Shown piece by piece: positions 25,083-33,387 of a DNA stretch of 64,000 nucleotides (position 1 is the first letter of the stretch; each line of letters starts with the position of its first letter). Location of the stretch: contig CATJOY010000056.1 in assembly GCA_949741925.1 (NCBI GenBank), positions 62,001-126,000 of the forward strand. Reading direction: 5' to 3'. Source of the DNA: an uncultured Desulfovibrionaceae bacterium (GTDB lineage Bacteria > Desulfobacterota > Desulfovibrionia > Desulfovibrionales > Desulfovibrionaceae). The notes under the pieces are model-generated. The model was not told the DNA's origin and searched no databases. It saw nothing but the letters and a program-made list of their open reading frames with translations. The translations under genes and the position numbers were made by a program.

Positions 25083-25960
25083 TTTGCGGCACCGTGCCGG
25101 ATGCGTCATTTCCTCTTATCGAAGGATATTGGCGGTTAGACAAGGGGCAACTGCATGCACACGGCGGAAGCATTCCTCCGCTTGCAGTGCAACGAGGAAC
25201 GCCGGCTTTGCTGGCAACCGCTCTGTTAGCCTGTGAAACACTCGGCGCGGAGCCCCCCACCGCCCTGCTCGTCGGCGATACCGGCAGAGGAGAAGGAAGC
25301 CGCGCGCTCTATACGCATCTTGCGGCCTCCCTCGGAGCTTCTTCCCCGGGAGGCCTGACCTTTCACTACCTGTTCCCTGATTTAGACGGCCATAACCGCG
25401 TGCTCGCGTCTCTGGAAGAGATGCTCCCGCGCCCCTTGCTTGTTGCGGATGCCGGGTTCATGTACGCCGCTAAAATGAGCGGCTATGCCGCAACCTATGA
25501 TCTTTTTACGCCTGATGCCGGAGAACTGGCCTTCCTCGCCGATGAAAAAGCGCCCCATCCCTTTTATACCAGAGGCTTTTTACTCGCTATCGAGGAGGAT
25601 ATTCCCGACCTCGTGCAGCGGGCATACCGGCACGGAAATGCCGCTCGCTTCCTGCTTATCAAGGGGAAATGCGATTGCCTGGCCTATGACGGCCGTATCA
25701 TAGGCACAGTATCCGCGCCGCAGGTACCGGCAATGGAGCCCATTGGGGGCACAGGAGATCTTGTCACCGGCCTGGTTACCGGCCTGCTCGCCTCCGGTAT
25801 GGCGATGGAGCGCGCCTGTCTGACCGCGGCACGGGCTGCTCGACGCATCGGACTGCTGGCGAACCCGACGCCTGCCACCCAAGTGGCGGAACTGTTGCCC
25901 TTTCTCCCCCAAGCTTTGCGCCAGGGCGTGTCAGAGGCCTTTGACTGCGTCGTATCCTGA
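25070..25960 (+). CDS. Ribokinase-fold / NAD(P)HX-dehydratase-like protein
   Basis: A 296-residue soluble protein with the hallmarks of the ribokinase-like PF01256 group: LFTPDAGELAFLA (about 145-157, the TPHxGE region), FLLIKGKCDCLAYDG (about 194-208, the LKG strand) and IGGTGDLVTGLVTGLL (about 225-240, the GTGD anion hole with catalytic Asp230). The N-terminal half (CGTVPDASFPLIEGYW, then LLVGDTGRGEGSRALY) is unlike NnrD and may set substrate choice. It overlaps the DUF3343 gene by 13 bases, so it belongs to the same operon. An ATP-dependent step on a small molecule is inferred; a true NAD(P)HX repair role seems less likely because no NnrE epimerase partner is fused or adjacent. Confidence 0.72.
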   Translation: MAWIICGTVPDASFPLIEGYWRLDKGQLHAHGGSIPPLAVQRGTPALLATALLACETLGAEPPTALLVGDTGRGEGSRALYTHLAASLGASSPGGLTFHYLFPDLDGHNRVLASLEEMLPRPLLVADAGFMYAAKMSGYAATYDLFTPDAGELAFLADEKAPHPFYTRGFLLAIEEDIPDLVQRAYRHGNAARFLLIKGKCDCLAYDGRIIGTVSAPQVPAMEPIGGTGDLVTGLVTGLLASGMAMERACLTAARAARRIGLLANPTPATQVAELLPFLPQALRQGVSEAFDCVVS

Positions 25961-26187
25961 AAAAACGCTCTCTACCGTCTTCCCGCAGGGAGAGAGGGTA
26001 CATTCGGGACGAGCCGTTGGACGAAGGCAAGGCGCATGCTGCCCGAAGGCCGAGCCACAGGAAGCGCCACATCAAACCGCCGTGCCTCGCTACGCCGTTG
26101 CGCTCGCGCGGGAGCAGCGCCCATCCGACCCTCTGGATTTTTTCCCTCATCAGCCGAGAAAAAACCTCTCGTTGTGGGACAAAAGCC

Positions 26188-26215
26188 TAACCTTTCCTCT
26201 TCCCTCGGCCGAAAA
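26188..26215 (+). promoter_or_regulatory. Sigma-28 (FliA)-like promoter
   Basis: TAACCTTT (26188-26195), 12 bases, then GCCGAAAA (26208-26215). The consensus is TAAAGTTT, 11 bases, GCCGATAA, so six of eight and seven of eight positions match. Start of transcription would be near 26222, about 33 bases before the small motility-protein gene, whose own AAGGAG lies in between. Confidence 0.5.
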
Positions 26216-26254
26216 GAAGGCATGGTATCAATCCGTTGTACAAGGAGCAGGGAT

Positions 26255-26473
26255 ATGGAAGGAATCACATTTTCCGTTTCCGCAGGGGGAGCTGCCAGCG
26301 CCGCCGCCGGAGCAATCAAGGATACCACCGGAGCGCAGCTCATCACAAAGACGCTGGATCTGCTGGACACGGGCATGTCGCTGAGCGGCCCCGTGGCCAA
26401 CGCCGAGCACCAATTCCGCAAGGATGTGCTCGCCGCTGCCGGTATAGGCGGCACGCTGGATATCTCGGTATAA
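26255..26473 (+). CDS. Small putative motility protein (YjfB-like)
   Basis: A 72-residue protein, MEGITFSVSAGGAASAAAGA at the start and AAGIGGTLDISV at the end. The layout (short Ala/Gly-rich helix, LDLLDTG-type middle, GIGG-LDxS terminus) is that of the small YjfB-like putative motility proteins, which are often controlled by sigma-28 or its Gram-positive equivalent SigD. AAGGAG and GGGA sites lie 4-8 bases before ATG 26255; longer upstream starts give arginine-rich sequence not seen in the family. It is a single-gene unit between a sigma-28-like promoter and a perfect hairpin. Function is unknown. Confidence 0.7.
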   Translation: MEGITFSVSAGGAASAAAGAIKDTTGAQLITKTLDLLDTGMSLSGPVANAEHQFRKDVLAAAGIGGTLDISV

Positions 26474-26506
26474 CCCTTGCCCGGACTTTCCGCCCCGGAA
26501 TACCTG

Positions 26507-26535
26507 ACGGCCCGTTCTCCAAGAGAACGGGCCGT
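26507..26535. terminator. Perfect 13-bp hairpin between convergent genes
   Basis: ACGGCCCGTTCTC (26507-26519) and its exact complement (26523-26535) surround a 3-base loop CAA. It lies 34 bases past the small motility gene and 94 bases beyond the stop of the minus-strand ion transporter. No T-run on either side. Confidence 0.6.
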
Positions 26536-26628
26536 CGGCGTAGGAAAAGTGGCTTAGAGTGCGGGGTATGTTCTGCCCCCCCCGAGAAGCGGCGGACCGC
26601 CCCCGGGGATGAGAAGCACCGGCCCGAG

Positions 26629-28083
26629 TTACATAAAGAAGACAAAGGTAGTCAAAAGCAAGGTGGGCACCAATATGCCCACGGACCAAAGCATATACCC
26701 GAAGAAACTGGGCATGGCCACACCCTGGTTTTCGGCAATGGAGCGGACCATGAAGTTAGGCGCGTTGCCGATATAGGTATTGGCCCCCATAAAGACCGCC
26801 CCCGCAGAGATTGCCGTCAAAGTCGAGGCAAAGGTTGTGGTCAAGGTAGCGGCATCCCCGCCGGCCGTGTTGAAGAAAACAAGATATGTCGGCGCGTTAT
26901 CCAGGAAGCTGGAAAGAAGGCCGGTAATCCAGAAATAGGCGGCGTCGATGGGCTGGCCGTCAGCTCCGGTAACTGTGCTGATAACACCGGCTAGGGCGCC
27001 GTCTTTGCCGGCGCGCAAGATGGCAATGGCAGGGAGCATGCTGATAAAGATGCCGAAGAACAGCTTGGCGACTTCAAGAATCGGCTCCCAGTTGAAATCG
27101 TTGGCCTCTCGGGCTTCCTTGGGCGTAAAGCGCAGAGAAAGATACGCGATGACTAAAAGCAAAACATCCCGGAAGAGCTTAGGCAGCCCCACATGGACAT
27201 GGTAGACGGCAAAGCCGACCTCGCTCTGCCACATGCCGCTGATCAGCACAGCCGCCACAATACCCGCCAGGAAAAGGAAGTTAATCGTGCCTTCGAGACG
27301 CAGCTTTTCGTTGCTTGCGGCGGAACCGGGAGGCACGGGCCGCCCTTCCTTGGCGTAAAGGTAGCTATCAAGAAAGAAATAAATACCCAGCAAAATTACG
27401 GACACAAAGAACATAGGCAGGAACAGGTGGGTCAGCGTCCAGAAGAAATCAACCCCCTTGAGAAAGCCCAAGAACAAAGGCGGATCGCCCAGAGGCGTCA
27501 ACGAACCGCCTACGTTGGCCACCAAGAAGATAAAGAAAACCACGGTGTGTACCCGATACTTGCGGTGCGCGTTGGCCCGGAGAATGGGCCGAATAAGCAG
27601 CATGGCCGCGCCCGTGGTGCCCATCCAACTGGCAATGGCCGTGCCGATGAGCAAAATGACCAGATTGACCTTTGGCGTTCCAACAAGTCTGCCCTTGAGG
27701 CAAATGCCGCCGGCCACGGTGAACAGGGCAAAAAGCAGGATAATGAACGGCAAATATTCCTCAATAATGGCATGCAAAAACTGGTAAAGCGTAACGCTGC
27801 CGCCAAAGGCAATGAAACAGGGGATCAAAAAGGCCAAGCCCCAGCCCAAGGCGATTTTGCCGAAATGATGGTGCCAAATATGGGGTACAGTCAGCGGTAG
27901 AATGGCAATGGAAAGGAGCAGACAGGCAAAGGGGATCACCCAGGGAAGGGAAAGATCTTTGCCCGGGAGGGCGAAGCCTTCAGCGGCGGCCAGGGCGGCA
28001 GAAGGATCAAACAACAAAAAGCCTGATAGAGCCAGGAGGAATACTCCAAGGGTTACAATCCGAATACTGCGCCAACCTGCCAT
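26629..28083 (-). CDS. CitMHS/NhaD-like ion transporter
   Basis: Inner-membrane transporter of the ion-transporter superfamily, 484 residues and about twelve helices, resembling the putative sodium:proton antiporter/citrate-transport group. Conserved segments include LIGTAIASWMGTTGAAMLL (about 144-162), FLVANVGGSLTPLGDPP (about 184-200) and LSSFLDNAPTYLVFFN (about 384-399), with DNAPT and GDPP being the familiar helix-breaking motifs. The N-terminus is a hydrophobic helix ending in AALAAAEG, which could be a cleavable signal. ATG 28083 has CAAGGAGG about eight bases upstream. It stands alone on the minus strand. Whether it moves Na+/H+ or a carboxylate cannot be told by eye. Confidence 0.83.
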   Translation of the reverse strand: MAGWRSIRIVTLGVFLLALSGFLLFDPSAALAAAEGFALPGKDLSLPWVIPFACLLLSIAILPLTVPHIWHHHFGKIALGWGLAFLIPCFIAFGGSVTLYQFLHAIIEEYLPFIILLFALFTVAGGICLKGRLVGTPKVNLVILLIGTAIASWMGTTGAAMLLIRPILRANAHRKYRVHTVVFFIFLVANVGGSLTPLGDPPLFLGFLKGVDFFWTLTHLFLPMFFVSVILLGIYFFLDSYLYAKEGRPVPPGSAASNEKLRLEGTINFLFLAGIVAAVLISGMWQSEVGFAVYHVHVGLPKLFRDVLLLVIAYLSLRFTPKEAREANDFNWEPILEVAKLFFGIFISMLPAIAILRAGKDGALAGVISTVTGADGQPIDAAYFWITGLLSSFLDNAPTYLVFFNTAGGDAATLTTTFASTLTAISAGAVFMGANTYIGNAPNFMVRSIAENQGVAMPSFFGYMLWSVGILVPTLLLTTFVFFM

Positions 28084-28114
28084 TCCTGAGCCTCCTTGGG
28101 CAAAACTGTGTACT

Positions 28115-28139
28115 TCCCCCGGAACATCCTGCCGGGGGA
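28115..28139 (-). promoter_or_regulatory. Hairpin in the 5' leader of the ion transporter
   Basis: TCCCCCGG and CCGGGGGA (8 bp arms, 9-base loop) lie 32-56 bases upstream of the minus-strand transporter start, between its ribosome site and a plausible -10 (TATACA on the minus strand near 28168). It could slow or terminate transcription of the leader. Confidence 0.35.
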
Positions 28140-28263
28140 GATTGCGTGATGATTCGAATGCCTGTATACTTTTTTCTTGGATAAATCAAGACGGAGCGTA
28201 CCCCGGCGGCGTGTCGACGGAATCGCACATCGCCTTATATACACTGTACCACGGAAGAAGCGC

Positions 28264-28854
28264 ATGACCCGACCCCGAACAGCCGAACGCGAAGCCAAAA
28301 TCCGTAAGGTATTGGCCTATCGCCAAAACGATCTTGCCCTAGTGCTGGCGAATATCCACGATCCCCATAACGTTTCGGCCATCTACCGCAGTTGTGATGC
28401 CTTTGGCGTGCCCTTGGTGCATCTCTATTATACCCGAACCGCCTTTCCCCATCTGGGAGAAAAAAGTTCCGCTTCGGCCCGTAAGTGGGTTGCCTCAAAA
28501 CGCCACGCGGATGCCGCAAGCCTGAAGGCCGACTTGGAAGCGGCAGGCATGCAGATCTATGCAACAAGCTGTTCCCCAAAGGCCAAACCTCTGGGAGCAA
28601 TAGATTTTACCCTCCCTACCGCCGTCATTATGGGCAACGAGCACAGCGGGGTTGACCCGGAGCTTCTTCCCTTGGCCCATGGCGAGGTATATATTCCCAT
28701 GTACGGCATGATTCAAAGTTTCAATGTTTCCGTTGCCGCCGCCTTGATTCTCGGAGAAGCTTCCCGGCAGCGGGCCGAGGCCGGTCTGTACGATGCGCCG
28801 CGGTACGCCCCGGAGGAACTTGAGGCCCTAATCAACGAGTGGCTGGCCCGATGA
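28264..28854 (+). CDS. trmH: TrmH-family RNA 2'-O-methyltransferase
   Basis: SPOUT-class methyltransferase, probably tRNA Gm18 2'-O-methyltransferase, 196 residues. The three motifs are present: LANIHDPHNVSAIYRSCDAFG (motif 1, about 26-46, catalytic Arg in YRS), AVIMGNEHSGVDPELL (motif 2, about 119-134) and MIQSFNVSVAAALIL (motif 3, about 148-162). ATG 28264 is preceded by GGAAGAAG. The stop overlaps the YcaO gene start by four bases (ATGA), making it the first gene of the operon that continues to the ABC transporter. TrmH versus a ribosomal-RNA target is not certain. Confidence 0.86.
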   Translation: MTRPRTAEREAKIRKVLAYRQNDLALVLANIHDPHNVSAIYRSCDAFGVPLVHLYYTRTAFPHLGEKSSASARKWVASKRHADAASLKADLEAAGMQIYATSCSPKAKPLGAIDFTLPTAVIMGNEHSGVDPELLPLAHGEVYIPMYGMIQSFNVSVAAALILGEASRQRAEAGLYDAPRYAPEELEALINEWLAR

Positions 28855-30629
28855 AACTTTTCTCCTGTCCCAAAAACCCCGATTCATCCCTTGATAAATC
28901 CCTTTCCCCGGCCGCTACCGTCGAGCGGGTTCTGGCCCGTATGGAAGAACTCGGCGGCAAAGGCATCAGGCTGCTTGGGGCGTTGCGCCGGGTGGATACG
29001 GGGCGACTCGGCATCCCTGTGTTCATGAGCCTTTACGGGCCGGAAGCCCTGGCTCTGGTTCCCACTCGCAAGCAGATGGGCAAAGGAAGCACCCCGGACC
29101 AGGCCCGGGCTTCCGCCCTGATGGAACTGATGGAGCGCTTCGCCTTTTTCTCCTATTGGCAGCAAGAGCCCGCGGCCTACTGCACCTGGTCTGAAGCCCG
29201 GCAACGTTTCGGCTCTTCCCTGCTCCCTCTTACGGAGATTATCGCCTCGGTACACGACCCTCTCCCCCCTGATGCCGCCCGGCAGGCCCTGGATCTTTGG
29301 CGGTGGGAGTTCAGACCGGCTTGGCGTATCGCTGACGCAGAACAGCCCGAAAAAATTTACGCGCCCCTTTCCTGGTTTCGCCTCCTCAATGAATTCAACG
29401 GCGCATCGGCTGGAAACACCCCTGAAGAATCCTTGCTCCAAGGGACCATGGAGCTGATAGAACGCCATGTCTGTTGCCGCCTGGATCGTGAGCGCCCCCG
29501 GGTTCCGGCCATCGATGCCAACCCGCCCCGGTTGCGCCTCCTGGACCCTGTGCTGGCCGACATGGTTTCACGCTTTGCGGAACACGGTATTCGCCTACTG
29601 CTGTATGATATTTCCCTCGGCCTCCCTGTGCCCACAGTGGCCGCCCTGGCCTGGGACCCGGCCAGCTTTCCCGAGCGCTCGGAAATCGTCTTTACCGCCG
29701 GCAGCGCAACCTCCCCGGAAAAGGCCGCTCTGCGCGCTGTAACCGAAGTAGCCCAACTCGGCGGCGATTTCATCACCGCATCCTGCTATGAAGCATCCGG
29801 CCTACCCAAATTCGCTTCCTTGGAAGAAATCCGCTGGCTGACCGAAAGCGGCGGTTCCGGCCTGAATCGGGGCCTTGAAACACTCCCCCGTCTGGAGCAT
29901 GCCGATATTCGCGAGGAACTCTTCCGGGTCAGCCGCGGGTTGAACGAGAGGGGAGTTTACCTCTACGCGGCAGATACAACCACCCCCCTGACAGGCATTC
30001 CCAGCCATTATTGTTTCGCTCCCGGGTTGGAATTCCGCGAACGGGAAGCCAACGCCTCCCTGGGGCTCTTTATTGGCCGCCAGATCGCGGAACAAGAAGA
30101 AGACGGCCAGGCGGCCCTTGAAAAAATCCGCCGCCTGGATGAACTGTACGGCGGCGGACAGCACTGGGCGCCGTTCTTTCAGGGGCTGGCCCTGCTGCGC
30201 ATGGGAGAAACCGCGGCGGCGGAAGAGCGTTTCCACCGGGCAATCCCGTTGCAGCCGGATGCCCCTGCCAGGGCCTTGGCCGTTTTTTACCTGGCCTATG
30301 CCGCCTCGCTGCGCGAGGACTGGCAGCGGACGGCAGAAACACTTGATGAAGCGATTCGCCTTGATCCCGGAGTCAAGGAATACCGCAATCTACGCGGCGC
30401 GGCGTATTTCAGAATGGAACGCTTTGCCCCGGCCGCGGAGGATTTTTCCTATATCATCAAATACCTGGACAAAGGTTCGGCCGTAGATCTTGCCAACCTC
30501 GGCTTCTGCCACGCCCGCCTCGGCAATGAGGGACAGGCCCGCGAGTACCTGGAAGCCCTGCTGGAAATAGATCCGGACCACCAGAAAGCCCGGGAATGGC
30601 TTGCGCGCCACGCCCTCGGGCAGCACTGA
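28851..30629 (+). CDS. YcaO-domain protein with C-terminal TPR repeats
   Basis: 592-residue cytosolic protein. The first two thirds are a YcaO domain, an ATP-binding fold that activates amide carbonyls; visible family segments are [17 protein letters not shown] (about 84-100), [17 protein letters not shown] (about 187-203) and [16 protein letters not shown] (about 289-304). From about 420 onwards there are tetratricopeptide repeats ([31 protein letters not shown] and others). E. coli YcaO also has a TPR-like tail and is linked to RimO-dependent methylthiolation of ribosomal protein S12. No precursor peptide, dehydrogenase or TfuA partner is adjacent, so a RiPP or thioamide role is not supported. 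ATG overlaps the TrmH stop; cysD starts 11 bases after. Confidence 0.84.
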   Translation: MKLFSCPKNPDSSLDKSLSPAATVERVLARMEELGGKGIRLLGALRRVDTGRLGIPVFMSLYGPEALALVPTRKQMGKGSTPDQARASALMELMERFAFFSYWQQEPAAYCTWSEARQRFGSSLLPLTEIIASVHDPLPPDAARQALDLWRWEFRPAWRIADAEQPEKIYAPLSWFRLLNEFNGASAGNTPEESLLQGTMELIERHVCCRLDRERPRVPAIDANPPRLRLLDPVLADMVSRFAEHGIRLLLYDISLGLPVPTVAALAWDPASFPERSEIVFTAGSATSPEKAALRAVTEVAQLGGDFITASCYEASGLPKFASLEEIRWLTESGGSGLNRGLETLPRLEHADIREELFRVSRGLNERGVYLYAADTTTPLTGIPSHYCFAPGLEFREREANASLGLFIGRQIAEQEEDGQAALEKIRRLDELYGGGQHWAPFFQGLALLRMGETAAAEERFHRAIPLQPDAPARALAVFYLAYAASLREDWQRTAETLDEAIRLDPGVKEYRNLRGAAYFRMERFAPAAEDFSYIIKYLDKGSAVDLANLGFCHARLGNEGQAREYLEALLEIDPDHQKAREWLARHALGQH

Positions 30630-30640
30630 AAGGAAAAAGC

Positions 30641-31546
30641 ATGGCGCTGCACCCCTATCTTAAGGCTCTGGAAGCCGAAAGCATCCATATTTTCCGAGAA
30701 CTGGCGGCGGGCTTTGCCAAGCCGGTCATGCTCTATTCCATCGGCAAGGATTCTTCGGTACTGCTGCACCTGGCCCGCAAAGCCTTTTACCCGGCCAAAC
30801 TCCCTTTTCCGGTTCTGCATGTGGACACGACCTGGAAATTCAAGGATATGATTGCCTTCCGGGATCGCAAAGCCCGGGAATTGGGGCTCAATCTCCTCGT
30901 CTATACCAATCCCGCCGGCGCAGAGCGGCAGATCACGCCCTTCACCTACGGTTCTGCCCGCTATACGGATATTATGAAAACCGAGGCCTTGCGTCAGGCG
31001 CTGGATATGTACGGCTTTGATGCGGCTATAGGCGGCGCGCGCCGGGATGAGGAAAAATCCCGGGCCAAGGAGAGAATTTTTTCCGTGCGCAGCCCCGGCT
31101 ATCGCTGGGATGCCCGAAAACAACGTCCTGAAATGTGGCGGCTTTTCAACACCCGGTTGGGGCACGGTGAAACCATGCGTGTTTTTCCCCTCTCCAACTG
31201 GACCGAAATGGATGTTTGGGAATACATCCTGGCTGAAAACCTAGAGGTGGTGCCGCTGTATTTCGCCAAGGAGCGGCCTGTAGTCGAACGTCAGGGCAAC
31301 TTGATCGTAATCGATGATCCGGAAAAAATGGTCTTTGAGCCCGGCGAAACCCCTGTCATGCGCCAGGTCCGCTTCCGAACCCTTGGCTGTTGGCCCCTTT
31401 CGGGAGCCATTGAGTCCACGGCGCAAAGCATCGCGGATATTGTGGAAGAACTGCGGCTTTCCCGTTTTTCCGAGCGTCAGGGAAGGCTGATCGATTCCGA
31501 CCAGGCGGGGTCCATGGAAAAGAAAAAACAAGAAGGCTACTTCTGA
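30641..31546 (+). CDS. cysD: Sulfate adenylyltransferase small subunit
   Basis: Catalytic subunit of the CysDN ATP sulfurylase that forms APS from sulfate and ATP. The 301-residue protein has the PP-loop [13 protein letters not shown] (S33-G35-K36-D37-S38), [14 protein letters not shown] near 65-78, [20 protein letters not shown] (about 129-148) and [15 protein letters not shown] lies eight bases before ATG 30641. The stop overlaps the cysNC start by one base (TGATG). Dissimilatory sulfate reducers use a different enzyme (Sat), so this pair indicates assimilatory or PAPS-forming use of sulfate. Confidence 0.94.
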   Translation: MALHPYLKALEAESIHIFRELAAGFAKPVMLYSIGKDSSVLLHLARKAFYPAKLPFPVLHVDTTWKFKDMIAFRDRKARELGLNLLVYTNPAGAERQITPFTYGSARYTDIMKTEALRQALDMYGFDAAIGGARRDEEKSRAKERIFSVRSPGYRWDARKQRPEMWRLFNTRLGHGETMRVFPLSNWTEMDVWEYILAENLEVVPLYFAKERPVVERQGNLIVIDDPEKMVFEPGETPVMRQVRFRTLGCWPLSGAIESTAQSIADIVEELRLSRFSERQGRLIDSDQAGSMEKKKQEGYF

Positions 31547-33375
31547 TGGGCCGGGAAAAAACTCTGTTGCGCTTGCTTTCCTGTGGCAGCGTTGATGACG
31601 GGAAAAGTACGCTGATCGGCCGTATTCTTTATGATTGCGGCACGCTCTATGAAGACCAGTTGACTCTGTTGGCCAAAGAAACCACCAGCGAGGGACTGCC
31701 GGATTTCTCCTGCCTGCTGGATGGTCTTTTAGCCGAACGTGAGCAGGCCATCACCATTGACGCCGCCTACCGCTCCTTCAGCACCGCAACCCGCCGCTAT
31801 CTCGTGGCCGACGCGCCGGGCCATGAGCAATATACCAGGAATATGGTCACGGCCGCCTCCCACGCCGACGCGGCTTTGATTTTGATCGACGCCCTGCGGG
31901 TTACGGGGGAACTGCTCCCCCAGACCAAGCGTCATAGTTGCATCTGTTCCATGCTGGGGATCACTGATATTGTTTTTGCCGTAAACAAGATGGATCGCTG
32001 CGCCTATTCGGAGCAGGTCTTCCGCTCTATTGAAGATAAATGCCGCGCTCTTGTTGCCCCTTTGGGCTTTCGCAACGTTTTCTGCGTCCCGGTCTCGGCC
32101 TTGCGCGGGGATACTGTCTGCTCGCGTAGCGCGCACATGCCCTGGTATACGGGGCCGACCCTTTTTGAAATTTTGGAAGGGCTTGAACCGCCGACACGAA
32201 CCGAGCAACCCTTTCGCATGCCCGTGCAGTGGGTGGCTCGAAGCACGGATTTCAGGGGGCTTTCAGGGACTATCATTGCCGGTTCCGTGGCTGCGGGCTC
32301 CCCGGTCCTGGCCCAGCCCTCGGGCGTTTACAGCCGCATCAAGGCAATCACCACCTTTGACGGCAGCCCGACTACTGCCGGGGCAGAAGATGCGGTCTGC
32401 CTCACCCTTGAAGATGACCTGGATATAGGACGCGGCGAAATTCTGGTCAGCCCTGAAGCTCCCCTGGAAACGGCCGATCATTTCGCCGCCCGGATCGTCT
32501 GGCTGGATGAAACGGAACTGCAAAACGGCCGCACCTATATCTTCCGCCTGGCAACGGCGGAGGCTCAAGCCACGCTGACAGAGATCTCTTCGGCCCTGAA
32601 TCTGCAAAGCATGGAAGAGATTCCCGCCAAATCTCTGAAAGTCAATGACATTGGCATGGTCAAGCTGAGCCTGGATCGCCCCCTGCCCTTTGCCCCGTTC
32701 AAAGAGAGTCCGGATCTCGGAGGCTTTATCCTGGTAGATCGCATCAGCGGCAATACCCTGGGCGCGGGCATGATTGAATTCGCCCTGCGCCGCAGCCACA
32801 ATATTTTCCGGCACGATTTCACCCTGGATAAGCGGGCCTACGCCGCCCAGAAGAATCAAACCGCCCGGACCCTGTGGTTCACAGGTCTTTCAGCTTCCGG
32901 CAAATCCAGCCTGGCAGATTTGGTGGCCAAGAGCCTGTTTGCGGCAGGCAAGCACGTCTATATTTTGGACGGCGACAACCTCCGCCAGGGTTTGAACCGT
33001 GACCTGGGCTTTGCCGAGCGAGACCGGGTAGAAAATATCCGCCGCGCCTCCGAAGTTGCCCGCATACTGACCGACGCCGGGCTTATTGTGCTGGGCACCT
33101 TCATCTCCCCGTACCGGGCCGACCGGCTGGCCATCCGGGACCGCTTCAATCCCGGAGAATTCTTTGAAATTTTTGTGGACACGCCGCTAGAAGAATGCAT
33201 CCGGCGCGATCCTAAAGGTCTCTATAAAAAAGCCCTTGCAGGTCATATCCCCAATTTCACGGGTATTTCCGCCCCGTTTGAAGCGCCGGAAAATCCGGAT
33301 CTGCACCTGAACGGCACAAAACCCCTGGAGGCGCTGCTGCAGGATGTGCTGCGCTTTTGGGAGAGCCTGAAGTAA
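31546..33375 (+). CDS. cysNC: Bifunctional sulfate adenylyltransferase GTPase / APS kinase
   Basis: Fusion of the CysN GTPase, which drives APS formation by CysD, with CysC, which phosphorylates APS to PAPS. GTPase motifs: GSVDDGKST (14-22), DAPGHEQYT (89-97), NKMD (147-150). After the beta-barrel domains, a second P-loop GLSASGKSS at 447-455 starts the APS kinase, followed by ILDGDNLRQGLNRDLGF and ISPYRADR, so both activities look intact. Length of 609 residues is normal for NodQ/CysNC fusions. It ends 12 bases before the substrate-binding protein gene. No cysH (PAPS reductase) or sulfotransferase is in the window. Confidence 0.94.
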   Translation: MGREKTLLRLLSCGSVDDGKSTLIGRILYDCGTLYEDQLTLLAKETTSEGLPDFSCLLDGLLAEREQAITIDAAYRSFSTATRRYLVADAPGHEQYTRNMVTAASHADAALILIDALRVTGELLPQTKRHSCICSMLGITDIVFAVNKMDRCAYSEQVFRSIEDKCRALVAPLGFRNVFCVPVSALRGDTVCSRSAHMPWYTGPTLFEILEGLEPPTRTEQPFRMPVQWVARSTDFRGLSGTIIAGSVAAGSPVLAQPSGVYSRIKAITTFDGSPTTAGAEDAVCLTLEDDLDIGRGEILVSPEAPLETADHFAARIVWLDETELQNGRTYIFRLATAEAQATLTEISSALNLQSMEEIPAKSLKVNDIGMVKLSLDRPLPFAPFKESPDLGGFILVDRISGNTLGAGMIEFALRRSHNIFRHDFTLDKRAYAAQKNQTARTLWFTGLSASGKSSLADLVAKSLFAAGKHVYILDGDNLRQGLNRDLGFAERDRVENIRRASEVARILTDAGLIVLGTFISPYRADRLAIRDRFNPGEFFEIFVDTPLEECIRRDPKGLYKKALAGHIPNFTGISAPFEAPENPDLHLNGTKPLEALLQDVLRFWESLK

Positions 33376-33387
33376 CGGAGAGCTTTG

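Noticed and set aside
28851-30629. YcaO as a RiPP (azoline) biosynthetic enzyme
   Set aside because: No precursor peptide, E1-like partner or dehydrogenase is adjacent, and the TPR tail matches the non-RiPP YcaO type.
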